Below are positions 1-7,761 of a stretch of DNA of 64,000 nucleotides, piece after piece. The stretch is from contig NZ_LT629796.1 of assembly GCF_900106065.1 (NCBI RefSeq), positions 2,888,001 to 2,952,000 of the forward strand, read 5' to 3'. Position 1 is the first letter of the stretch; each line of letters opens with the position of its first letter. This DNA comes from Pseudomonas mandelii (GTDB lineage: Bacteria > Pseudomonadota > Gammaproteobacteria > Pseudomonadales > Pseudomonadaceae). The notes beneath the pieces were generated by a model that worked only from the letters and a program-made list of their open reading frames with translations, ran no database searches and was not told the origin of the DNA. Made by a program: the position numbers and the translations under genes.

Positions 1-834
1 TTGGTTGACCCAGTTCTGGACCGTTTCGCGAAACACCGGATCGTTTTCGTAATCGCCTTGCCACAATGCCGGGTCGAGCTCTCGGGTCTTGATGTCGATG
101 ATGACCCTCGGCACGTTGCCGCTGAGCAAGTCCCAAAACCCCGGAATCTGCTGCTGCGGATACACCACCGTCACATCAAGCACGGCATCCAGCTGTTCGC
201 CCATTGCCGCCAGGACAAACGCCACGCCGCCGGCCTTGGGCTTGAGCAGGTGAGTGAAGGGTGACTGCTGCTGAGTGCTTTTCGCTGCGGTGTATCGGGT
301 GCCTTCCAGGTAATTGACCACGGTCACCGGCTGACGCTTGTACAACTCGCACGCCGCTTTAGTGATTTCCAGATCCTTGCCGGCCAGCTCAGGGTGCTTG
401 GCCAGGAATGACTTGGTGTAGCGCTTCATGAACGGGTAATCCAGGGCCCACCACGCCAGGCCCAGGAATGGCACCCAGATCAGTTCCTTCTTGAGGAAGA
501 ACTTGAAGAACGGCGTGCGGCGGTTCAGGGCCTGGATCAACGCCGGGATATCGACCCAGGATTGATGGTTGCTGATCACCAGGTATGAGGTATCGACGCG
601 CAGACCCTCGCCACCACGAATGTCCCACTGGGTCGGGATGCACCACTTGAAGATCAGCTTGTCGATCTCGGCCCAGGTCTCGGCGATCCACATCACCGCC
701 CATGAGGCGTAGTCGCGATAGCGACCAGGCAAGACCAGTTTGAGCAGCGCAAACACCATCAGCGGCCCGATCAGGACCAGGGTGTTGAGCAACAGCAGCA
801 GGGTAACTAAACAGCCGGTGAGCAGGCGGCGCAT
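1..834 (-). CDS. Membrane lysophospholipid-type acyltransferase (YihG/PlsC family), C-terminus cut by window edge
   Basis: Reading leftward from ATG at 834 there are 278 open codons without a stop, so the C-terminus lies outside the window. An N-terminal hydrophobic helix (about residues 4–30) is followed by the acyltransferase HX4D block NHQSWVD (His90, Asp95) and by YLEGTR at about 175–180; both are hallmark acyl-acceptor/catalytic motifs of the PlsC superfamily. The pattern best fits YihG-like inner-membrane acyltransferases, which transfer acyl chains to lysophospholipids. The exact substrate cannot be read from the sequence. Confidence 0.85.
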   Translation of the reverse strand, partial: MRRLLTGCLVTLLLLLNTLVLIGPLMVFALLKLVLPGRYRDYASWAVMWIAETWAEIDKLIFKWCIPTQWDIRGGEGLRVDTSYLVISNHQSWVDIPALIQALNRRTPFFKFFLKKELIWVPFLGLAWWALDYPFMKRYTKSFLAKHPELAGKDLEITKAACELYKRQPVTVVNYLEGTRYTAAKSTQQQSPFTHLLKPKAGGVAFVLAAMGEQLDAVLDVTVVYPQQQIPGFWDLLSGNVPRVIIDIKTRELDPALWQGDYENDPVFRETVQNWVNQ

Positions 835-1173
835 AAGTAACTCTTGAAAGCGTTTGGGCGCGTCATGATATTCAGCTTCGGGCCGCAGGCCAAATCGACG
901 GTGACGAATGTTTCACCTTTACATCGTTATGCTTGCAGCCTGATGAGATCACCTGTGGCGAGGGAGCTTGCTCCCGCCGGGCTGCGAAGCGGCCCCAAAA
1001 GCTAATGTGAAGCGGCGTGTCAGGAACACCGAGTTGAATGGATTTACGGCGGCTTCGCCGCCCAACGGGAGCAAGCTCCCTCGCCACAAAGCTAGGTGGC
1101 CGTCCAACTATCTTTGTTGTTTGCGGTCTAGAATTTGGCCACTGCGCCCCCATTCCCAAAGGATGCCCATTAC
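835..1173. other. Intergenic stretch between divergent genes, filled by a REP doublet
   Basis: No coding region is supported here. The middle is an inverted pair of REP units (954–1087). The rest should hold the divergent promoters of the acyltransferase and the RimB-like protease; a likely Shine-Dalgarno (AAAGGATG) sits just before GTG 1174. Confidence 0.6.
954..1087. repeat. REP doublet, GTGGCGAGGGAGC class
   Basis: Two inverted copies of a unit with core GGGAGCTTGCTCCC flank about 85 bp. Each unit forms its own hairpin and the two pair with each other. The core differs from the other doublets in the window, so this is a separate REP class. Confidence 0.85.
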
Positions 1174-1680
1174 GTGAAATCCCTCCTTGCACTGCTTTCT
1201 CTCGTGGCCCTGCCGGTCCTGGCCGCCGAGCCGACGCTGTACGGGCGTTACGAATACATTGCGCTGCCGGAAATCGGCGGCGAAGTCCTCAAGGCCAAAA
1301 TGGACACCGGCGCCCTGACGGCCTCGCTGTCGGCCAAGGACATCGAAACCTTCACCCGCGACGGCGACGAGTGGGTCCGTTTCCGCCTCGCCACCAAAGA
1401 CGCGAGCAACAAGGTCTACGAGCACAAGGTTGCGCGGATCAGCAAGATCAAGACCCGCTCCGAAGAGGATGACGATGACAAGGAAGCCGTCGAGCCGACC
1501 AAGCGCCCGGTAGTCGATCTGGAACTGTGCCTGGGCAACGTCAAGCGCACCGTCGAGGTCAACCTTACCGACCGCAGCAGCTTCAACTATCCGCTGTTGA
1601 TCGGTGCCAAGGCCTTGCGTGAATTCGGTGCGGCGGTCAACCCGGCGCGGCGTTTCACGGCCGACAAACCCGACTGCTGA
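1174..1680 (+). CDS. RimB-like retropepsin (PF05618 'ATP-dependent zinc protease' family), exported
   Basis: 168 residues. I chose GTG 1174 over upstream starts because AAAGGATG precedes it and it gives a clean signal peptide (VKSLLALLSLVALPVLAAEP). The core motif MDTGALTASL is the D-T-G-A signature of the retropepsin-like fold. The family was long called a putative ATP-dependent zinc protease but more probably consists of aspartic peptidases. An acidic insert (EEDDDDKEAVEP, about residues 95–107) precedes the second half. The signal peptide suggests a periplasmic role, unlike cytoplasmic RimB next to RimK. Substrate unknown. Confidence 0.8.
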   Translation: MKSLLALLSLVALPVLAAEPTLYGRYEYIALPEIGGEVLKAKMDTGALTASLSAKDIETFTRDGDEWVRFRLATKDASNKVYEHKVARISKIKTRSEEDDDDKEAVEPTKRPVVDLELCLGNVKRTVEVNLTDRSSFNYPLLIGAKALREFGAAVNPARRFTADKPDC

Positions 1681-1739
1681 TTGACGGAACGAGAGGCTTG
1701 GGGCACCGTTCGCCCACTTAACTGCCGGGCTCGGACGCC

Positions 1740-2420
1740 ATGCCTCATATCCTGATTGTCGAAGACGAAGCGGCGATTGCCGACACCCTGATATTCGCGT
1801 TGCAGGGCGAGGGGTTCACCACGACCTGGTTGAGCCTCGGCGCGGCGGCGCTGGAGCATCAGCGCCAGACCCCGGCCGACCTGATCATTCTCGACATCGG
1901 CCTGCCGGACATCAGCGGCTTTGAGACCTGCAAGCAACTGCGGCGTTTCAGCGAAGTGCCGGTAATCTTCCTCAGCGCCCGTGACGCGGAAATCGACCGC
2001 GTCGTGGGCCTGGAAATCGGCGCCGACGACTACGTGGTCAAGCCGTTCAGTCCCCGGGAAGTCGCGGCGCGGGTCCGGGCGATTCTCAAGCGCATGGCGC
2101 CGCGACCGGTGGCCGAAGTCTCATCGGCGTTGTTTCGGGTCGACTGCCAACGCGTGCAGATCAGCTATCGCAATCAACCATTGAATCTCACCCGGCACGA
2201 ATTCCGTCTGCTGCAATGCCTGCTGGAACAACCCGAACGCGTCTTCAGTCGCGAGCAATTGCTCGATGCGCTGGGCGTGGCCGCCGATGCCGGTTACGAG
2301 CGCAGCATCGACAGCCATATCAAAAGCGTGCGCGCCAAATTGCGTCTGGTGAAGGCTGACGCCGAACCGATCCAGACCCATCGCGGCCTCGGTTACAGCT
2401 ACAGCCCGGGGCACAGCTGA
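1740..2420 (+). CDS. creB: Response regulator CreB
   Basis: 226-residue OmpR/PhoB-type regulator: receiver domain (phospho-acceptor Asp52 in LDIGLPD, conserved Lys in VVKPFSPRE) and a C-terminal winged helix ending in THRGLGYSY. The stop overlaps the creC start (ATGA), and creD follows, which identifies the creBCD set. In Pseudomonas, CreBC responds to inhibition of penicillin-binding protein 4 and affects beta-lactam resistance, biofilm and fitness. No strong Shine-Dalgarno is visible before ATG 1740. I found no clear cre-tag (TTCAC-N6-TTCAC) in the neighbourhood. Confidence 0.93.
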   Translation: MPHILIVEDEAAIADTLIFALQGEGFTTTWLSLGAAALEHQRQTPADLIILDIGLPDISGFETCKQLRRFSEVPVIFLSARDAEIDRVVGLEIGADDYVVKPFSPREVAARVRAILKRMAPRPVAEVSSALFRVDCQRVQISYRNQPLNLTRHEFRLLQCLLEQPERVFSREQLLDALGVAADAGYERSIDSHIKSVRAKLRLVKADAEPIQTHRGLGYSYSPGHS

Positions 2421-3838
2421 TGCCGTTGGGGATCCGGATTTTCCTGGTCTACGTGCTGTTTATCGGCCTGACCGGTTACTTCGTGCTCAACACCGTGATG
2501 GAAGAAATCCGCCCAGGGGTGCGCCAGTCCACGGAAGAAACCCTGGTCGACACCGCCAACCTGATGGCCGAGATCCTGCGCGACGATTTCAAGGCCGGCA
2601 CCCTCAACCAGAACCGCTGGCCCGAGCTGCTCAGGGCCTATGGCGAACGGCAGCCGAAGGCAAGCATCTGGGGCTTGCCGAAGAACCAGGTCAACCACCG
2701 GATTTACGTCACCGACGCCAAAGGCCTCGTGGTGCTGGACTCCAGTGGCGCAGCGGTGGGGCAGGACTATTCACGATGGAACGACGTCTACCTGACGTTG
2801 CGCGGTGAATACGGTGCACGTTCCACCCGCAGCGATCCGAACGATGCTACCTCTTCGGTGATGCACGTCGGCGCGCCAATTCGCGACAACGGCCAGATCA
2901 TCGGCGTGGTCACCGTGGCCAAGCCCAACAGTTCGTTGCAGCCTTACGTGGATCGCACCGAACGTCGATTGCTCGCTTATGGCGCCGGGTTGATCGGCCT
3001 GGGCCTGCTGTTCGGCGCGCTGTTGTCATGGTGGCTGAGCGCGGCGCTGCGGCGGTTGACCGCCTATGCCCAAGCGGTGAGTGAGGGCCGGCGCGTCGAG
3101 GTGCCGCATTATCGCGGCGGGGAGTTGGAGCAACTGGCGACGGCGGTGGAACAGATGCGAACCCAGCTGGAAGGCAAAGCCTACGTCGAGCGTTATGTGC
3201 ACACCCTGACCCATGAATTGAAAAGCCCATTGGCGGCGATTCGCGGTGCAGCGGAGTTGCTGCAAGGTGAAATGCCGTTGGCTCAGCAGCAGCGTTTCGT
3301 CAGCAACATCGACAGTGAAAGTGTGCGGATGCAGCAGTTGATTGAGCGGTTGCTGAACCTGGCCCAGGTCGAACAGCGTCAAGGGCTGGAAGAGCGGGTG
3401 GCGGTACCGTTGGCGGGTTTGGTGGATGAGTTGCTCAACGCCCAGGCCGCGCGGATCGAAGGGAAAAAGTTGCGCGTGGAACAGAGGATCGCGCCGGATA
3501 TGACCCTGCATGGCGAGCCGTTTCTGTTGCGGCAGGCGCTGGGGAATCTGCTGGAGAATGCTTTGGATTTCACCCCGCCTCAGGGGCTGCTGCGGTTCAG
3601 CGCCGAGAGGGTCGGCGAGCAGATCGAGTTCAGGTTGTTCAATCAGGCCGAGGCGATTCCCGACTATGCGTTACCGCGTTTGAGCGAGCGTTTCTACTCG
3701 CTGCCGCGCCCGGACAGTGGGCGCAAGAGCACCGGGTTGGGGCTTAACTTTGTGGAAGAAGTGGTGAAGCTGCATGGTGGGGCATTGAGCATCGGCAATG
3801 TCGAGGGTGGTGTTGAAGTCAGGTTGCACCTGGCTTAG
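2420..3838 (+). CDS. creC: Sensor histidine kinase CreC
   Basis: 472 residues. Transmembrane helices at about 8–26 and 186–207 bracket a periplasmic sensor loop, followed by HAMP-like linker, the H-box HTLTHELKSPLAAIRG (His265) and an ATPase domain with N-box (NLLENALDFTP) and G-box (GLGLNFVEE). It starts inside the creB stop codon, so the two are translationally coupled. The kinase phosphorylates CreB. Confidence 0.93.
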   Translation: MPLGIRIFLVYVLFIGLTGYFVLNTVMEEIRPGVRQSTEETLVDTANLMAEILRDDFKAGTLNQNRWPELLRAYGERQPKASIWGLPKNQVNHRIYVTDAKGLVVLDSSGAAVGQDYSRWNDVYLTLRGEYGARSTRSDPNDATSSVMHVGAPIRDNGQIIGVVTVAKPNSSLQPYVDRTERRLLAYGAGLIGLGLLFGALLSWWLSAALRRLTAYAQAVSEGRRVEVPHYRGGELEQLATAVEQMRTQLEGKAYVERYVHTLTHELKSPLAAIRGAAELLQGEMPLAQQQRFVSNIDSESVRMQQLIERLLNLAQVEQRQGLEERVAVPLAGLVDELLNAQAARIEGKKLRVEQRIAPDMTLHGEPFLLRQALGNLLENALDFTPPQGLLRFSAERVGEQIEFRLFNQAEAIPDYALPRLSERFYSLPRPDSGRKSTGLGLNFVEEVVKLHGGALSIGNVEGGVEVRLHLA

Positions 3839-3853
3839 GACCGAGTTGCGACC

Positions 3854-3922
3854 CATCGCGAGCAGGCTCACTCCTGCTGGGGGACCGCAGATCAACTGGG
3901 GGAGCGAGCCTGCTCGTGATGG
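3854..3922. repeat. REP doublet between creC and creD
   Basis: Inverted units ATCGCGAGCAGGCTC and GAGCCTGCTCGTGAT about 35 bp apart. The right copy has one base change (CGTGATG). It separates creC from creD and could stabilise the creBC transcript end. Confidence 0.85.
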
Positions 3923-4015
3923 GGCCGGCCCAGACTCCACACAATCTCCATATTCCCCTCATAAATCCCCCACACACCGATTCCAGACTTTCCCCATCCA
4001 AACAGGGAGAGTCCC

Positions 4016-5386
4016 ATGAACCGCAGCCTGACCCTAAAACTCGGGGCAATCGCCCTTCTGATTCTGCTATTGCTGATTCCGTTGCTGATGATCAACGGCG
4101 TCATCCAGGACCGCCAGCAATTGCGCGACGGTGTGCTTGAAGACATTGCCCGCAGCTCCAGCTACAGCCAGCAACTGAACGGGCCGCTGATGGTGGTGCC
4201 GTATCGCAAAGTGGTGCGCACCTGGAAACTCAACGAGAAAACCAACCAGCGTTATCAGGAAGTCGGTGAGGAGCGCGGTCGTCTGTATTTCCTCCCGGAA
4301 CGCTTCGAACTCGATGGCCAGGTGCAGACCGAACTGCGCTCCCGAGGCATTTACGAGGCGCGACTGTTCCACGCCGACAACCGCATCAGCGGGCATTTCT
4401 CGGTCCCGGCGCAACTGGGCATCAAGGAAGACTTCGCCGATTACCAGTTCGACCAACCGTTTCTGGCGGTCGGGATCAGCGACATTCGCGGCATCGAAAA
4501 CGCCCTGAAACTCGAACTCAATGACCAGCGGCTGGACTTTGTTCCGGGGACCCAGGTGGGCTGGTTAGGCGAAGGTGTACACGTGACATTGCCAGCGCTG
4601 GATGCCAGGCAAGCCACGGAATTGGCCTTCGGTTTCGACCTGCGGCTGCAAGGCACCGGTCAGTTGCAGATCCTTCCCGTGGGCAAGACCAGCAAGGTGT
4701 CGCTGAGCGCCAACTGGCCGCACCCAAGCTTCATCGGCAACTACCTGCCGGCCCAGCGTGAAGTCACCGATCAGGGGTTTACCGCCAACTGGCAGACCTC
4801 GTTTTTCTCCACGAACCTGCAGGAAGCGCTGAGCAGTTGTGTGTCCGGCGGTGGGTGCGAGGCGTACAGCGGCCGCAGCTTTGGCGTGAGTTTCATTGAT
4901 CCGGTGGACCAATACCTCAAGAGCGATCGGGCGATCAAATACGCACTGCTGTTCATCGTGCTGACCTTCGCCGGCTTCTTCCTCTTCGAAGTGCTGAAAA
5001 GCCTGGCGGTGCACCCGGTGCAATACGCATTGGTGGGGGTTGCGCTGGCATTCTTCTACCTGTTGCTGCTGTCGCTGTCGGAGCACATCGGTTTTGCCCT
5101 GGCTTATCTGTTGTCGGCCGGCGGCTGCGTGTTGCTGATCGGGTTCTATGTCTGCCATGTGTTGCGAAGCGCGCGTCACGGCTTGAGCTTTTCGGCGGGG
5201 TTGGCGGCGTTGTATGGCTTGCTCTACGGCTTGTTGAGTGCTGAGGATTACGCGCTGTTGATGGGCTCATTGTTGCTGTTCGGCTTGCTCGGCGTGTTCA
5301 TGGTGCTGACCCGCAAGCTGGATTGGTACGGGATCGGGCAGAAGCCGGCCAAGCCGTTGGCGTTTGATATCGGGGCAGTGGAATGA
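4016..5386 (+). CDS. creD: Inner-membrane protein CreD
   Basis: 456 residues. One N-terminal membrane helix (about 8–28), a long periplasmic domain (about 30–305) with a Cys pair (SSCVSGGGCEA), then about six closely packed C-terminal helices: the CreD/Cet architecture. A GGGAGAG Shine-Dalgarno precedes ATG 4016. It is separated from creC by 177 bp with a REP doublet, so it may have its own CreB-driven promoter. CreD is a CreBC-regulon effector of unknown biochemical function. Confidence 0.93.
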   Translation: MNRSLTLKLGAIALLILLLLIPLLMINGVIQDRQQLRDGVLEDIARSSSYSQQLNGPLMVVPYRKVVRTWKLNEKTNQRYQEVGEERGRLYFLPERFELDGQVQTELRSRGIYEARLFHADNRISGHFSVPAQLGIKEDFADYQFDQPFLAVGISDIRGIENALKLELNDQRLDFVPGTQVGWLGEGVHVTLPALDARQATELAFGFDLRLQGTGQLQILPVGKTSKVSLSANWPHPSFIGNYLPAQREVTDQGFTANWQTSFFSTNLQEALSSCVSGGGCEAYSGRSFGVSFIDPVDQYLKSDRAIKYALLFIVLTFAGFFLFEVLKSLAVHPVQYALVGVALAFFYLLLLSLSEHIGFALAYLLSAGGCVLLIGFYVCHVLRSARHGLSFSAGLAALYGLLYGLLSAEDYALLMGSLLLFGLLGVFMVLTRKLDWYGIGQKPAKPLAFDIGAVE

Positions 5387-5478
5387 GCCGGTCGTTGGGG
5401 TTGCGCGAGGATCAGCGGGAGGGGGAAGAGTTGGCGAAGCAGATATTCGGTTTGTTTCCTGTTGACCCGGTGTGGTGC

Positions 5479-5575
5479 CATCGTGAGCAGGCTCGGTCCC
5501 ACAAGGGATCTGCAGTGAACACAAGGTTCGTGCACACCACCGATCAACTGTGGGAGCGAGCCTGCTCGCGATGAG
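5479..5575. repeat. REP doublet after creD
   Basis: Inverted GAGCAGGCTC / GAGCGAGCCTGCTCGCGATG units between the convergent creD and GST genes. The 5387–5596 gap holds little else. Confidence 0.85.
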
Positions 5576-5596
5576 GCTCGAACCGTCAGCGAAGAT

Positions 5597-6226
5597 TCAA
5601 ACCTTCGGCATCGTCGCCACCATCGACGGCCGCTGACTCACCTCAAAATACCAGGCCGCCAGCTGGGGATTCGCCTCGCGCCATTGCAGATCCGGATGGC
5701 GCAGGTCGAGGTAACCCAGCGCACACGCCACGCTGATCGCCGCCACATCGAAATGGCTGGTCAGCTCGGCAATCGCGTCCTTCTCCAACAGCGCCAGCGC
5801 GCGACGAATCTTGTCGCGCTGGCCATCGAGCCATTCGTCCCACTGTTTTTCGGGGGCGCGCAGGACCACTTCATAACGAACCACCACCGACGCGTCCATG
5901 ATCCCGTCGGCCAGCGAGGCCAGGGTCAAACGGCGCCAGCGGGCCGAACCGTCGCGGGGGATCAGCGGGTTGCCGACGTGTTGATGATCGAGGTAATCGA
6001 GGATCACCCGGCTGTCATGGATGACGTTGCCGTCGGCCAGGCGCAGGGCCGGGATCTTGCCCAGCGGGTTGTCTTCGTTGAGCGCCTGATCCGGGCTTAC
6101 CGGTGTGAGCACGCAGTCTTGCAACGCCACGCGGTCGGTCTGACCGGTTTCGTGCAGCAGCACCATGACTTTGCGGACGAAGGGCGATAACGAATTGTGG
6201 AACAGGGTCATGCTGGGGGCGGACAT
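5597..6226 (-). CDS. Glutathione S-transferase family protein
   Basis: 209 residues from ATG 6226 (a second ATG five codons later at 6211 is possible). The N-terminal thioredoxin-like domain begins SLSPFVRKVMVLLHETG, with the serine in the usual glutathione-activating position, and has the cis-Pro motif GKIPAL and the DSRVILDYLD helix; the C-terminal half is all-helical. It resembles YibF-type GSTs of unknown substrate. The open frame extends upstream to 6439, but that extension runs through REP DNA and is not coding. Confidence 0.88.
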   Translation of the reverse strand: MSAPSMTLFHNSLSPFVRKVMVLLHETGQTDRVALQDCVLTPVSPDQALNEDNPLGKIPALRLADGNVIHDSRVILDYLDHQHVGNPLIPRDGSARWRRLTLASLADGIMDASVVVRYEVVLRAPEKQWDEWLDGQRDKIRRALALLEKDAIAELTSHFDVAAISVACALGYLDLRHPDLQWREANPQLAAWYFEVSQRPSMVATMPKV

Positions 6227-6288
6227 GGCAGCGTCTCGGAGTTGGGCAGTGCTGGGCAGCATAGCGCGTTCAAGAGATTGCTCAAGAT

Positions 6289-6382
6289 CGTGGGGGCGAG
6301 CCTGCTCGCGAAGAGGTCGTTTACATTCAGCACCCCTGTCGAATGTCAGGCCGCCATCGCGAGCAGGCTCGCTCCCACAAGG
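6289..6382. repeat. REP doublet between GST and PepSY cluster
   Basis: Inverted GGGGGCGAGCCTGCTCGCGA and ATCGCGAGCAGGCTCGCTCC units. The right edge lies next to the stop codon of the small membrane protein. Confidence 0.85.
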
Positions 6383-6383
6383 A

Positions 6384-6563
6384 TCAGCGGCGTTGCAGCA
6401 GCCCGCGCAGGGCCAGGACGGCAGGGACGCCCAGGCCAAGCCAGCTCAAGGCATCCCACACGCCGTCGCCCAGCAACGCGGCGAACAACCCCGCGGCACT
6501 GAGCAGCGCGATCACGGTGGGCGTGGCGAAGACCTTCCAGAAGTTCGACTGTCGTGGCCTCAT
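6384..6563 (-). CDS. Small two-helix membrane protein at the end of the siderophore operon
   Basis: 59 residues from ATG 6563, which overlaps the stop of the PepSY gene (ATGA), so it is coupled to it. After a short basic start (MRPRQSNFWK) there are two hydrophobic segments (about 12–30 and 36–52). I do not recognise a named family. A short gene in the same position follows foxB in P. aeruginosa as I recall it. It may assist the PepSY reductase-like protein; that is inference from coupling only. Confidence 0.75.
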   Translation of the reverse strand: MRPRQSNFWKVFATPTVIALLSAAGLFAALLGDGVWDALSWLGLGVPAVLALRGLLQRR

Positions 6564-7690
6564 GCTTGAGCCTCCGCTTGCTCGAGCGCAGGTTTCGCCG
6601 CCTTGCGCCGCACTACCCACAGATAAACCCCGCTGCCCAGCACGACGATGGTCAGCCCATCCAGAGTCGCCCAGAGGATTTTCATTGGCATGCCACCGTA
6701 ATCACCAAAGTGCAGGGGTTGCGACATGCCCATGGCGTCCATGTACCACGGTCGTTCCGCCACCGCCGTGACTTGCAGGGTGCTGGCGTCAATCAACACC
6801 GGGGTCAGCAGGTGCGAAGTCAGGTGGGTGCTGCCTTTCATGAACACGGCGTAATGATGTTCGCTGGAAAACCGCGTGCCGGGGAAGGCGATGAAATCGG
6901 GTTGCATGCCCGGGGCGACTTCCTTGGCGATGTCGAGCAAACGGGTCGCGGGTGCCAATTGCGTCAGCGGTGGCGCATCGCGGTAGGGTGCGATCATCGT
7001 GCTCAGTGCGTCGTTGCGCCAGGCGGCGATCAGCAGGTCGGCGCAGGCACTGATCACGCCGGTCACCCCGACCACCAGTGCCCAGGTCAGGGTGACCACG
7101 CCGATCAGGTTATGCAGGTCGAGCCAGCGCAGGCGAGTGGATTTGTCCTGGCGCACGCTGGCGAATTTCAAGCGGCGCATGAACGGCAGGTACAGCACCG
7201 TCCCGGAAATGATGGCCACGACAAACATCAGCCCCATGAACGCCAGCAACAACTTGCCCGGTAGACCGGCGAACATGTCCACGTGCAGGCGCAGCATCAC
7301 CATCATGAAACCGCCGTTGGCCGACGGCATCTCCAGCGCATCGCCGGTGCGGGCGTCGAGCATGAAGGTGTGCGACGAATTGGGCTCGGTACCGGCGGTG
7401 GCCGCCATGATAGCGATCGCGGCGTTGGGCTCTTCTTCGTCGAAGCCGAAATACTGCATGACTTCGCCGGGGCGATGTTTTTCCGCCGCCTGCACCAACT
7501 GCTGCAAATTCAGCTGCGGGGTGTCCGCCGGCATTTGCTTCAACTCGGCGGCATCGCCCAGCAGGTGGTCGATCTCGTGGTGGAAGATCAACGGCAGGCC
7601 GGTCAGCGCCAGCATCAGCAGGAACACGGTGCAGATCAGGCTGGTCCAGGTGTGGATGAACGACCAGCGGCGAATTGTTTTACTTTTCAT
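6560..7690 (-). CDS. PepSY-domain inner-membrane protein, likely siderophore-iron reductase (FoxB-like)
   Basis: 376 residues with four predicted membrane helices (about 12–34, 140–160, 185–210, 335–360) and two periplasmic PepSY-like regions; conserved His residues lie in and near helices (FIHTWTS, FHHEIDH, LHNLIG). It lies directly downstream of a TonB-dependent receptor and a FecIR-type pair, the arrangement of P. aeruginosa foxIRA–foxB, where FoxB is a haem-containing reductase releasing iron from siderophore. The role here is inferred from family and context. Confidence 0.8.
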   Translation of the reverse strand: MKSKTIRRWSFIHTWTSLICTVFLLMLALTGLPLIFHHEIDHLLGDAAELKQMPADTPQLNLQQLVQAAEKHRPGEVMQYFGFDEEEPNAAIAIMAATAGTEPNSSHTFMLDARTGDALEMPSANGGFMMVMLRLHVDMFAGLPGKLLLAFMGLMFVVAIISGTVLYLPFMRRLKFASVRQDKSTRLRWLDLHNLIGVVTLTWALVVGVTGVISACADLLIAAWRNDALSTMIAPYRDAPPLTQLAPATRLLDIAKEVAPGMQPDFIAFPGTRFSSEHHYAVFMKGSTHLTSHLLTPVLIDASTLQVTAVAERPWYMDAMGMSQPLHFGDYGGMPMKILWATLDGLTIVVLGSGVYLWVVRRKAAKPALEQAEAQA

Positions 7691-7712
7691 TTGATGGCCT
7701 TCAGAAATACCA

Positions 7713-7735
7713 AAGCCGTCCCCGAAGGACGGCTT
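7713..7735 (-). terminator. Hairpin between receptor and PepSY genes
   Basis: GC-rich stem AAGCCGTCC / GGACGGCTT in the 71-bp gap, followed on the minus strand by only a few T residues. It may be a weak attenuator or an mRNA-stabilising stem that makes receptor transcript more abundant than the downstream gene. Confidence 0.5.
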
Positions 7736-7761
7736 GGTCTTGGAGCGTTCAGCTCAGGCAT

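Noticed and set aside
3839..4015. CreB-binding cre-tag before creD
   Set aside because: No TTCAC-N6-TTCAC pair is visible; only a REP doublet and pyrimidine-rich DNA.
5383..5574. 63-codon frame overlapping the creD stop
   Set aside because: Although its ATG overlaps the creD TGA, the second half is translated REP repeat and the product has no coding character.
6227..6439. N-terminal extension of the GST gene
   Set aside because: It reads through the REP doublet, and the GST domain begins normally at 6211–6226.
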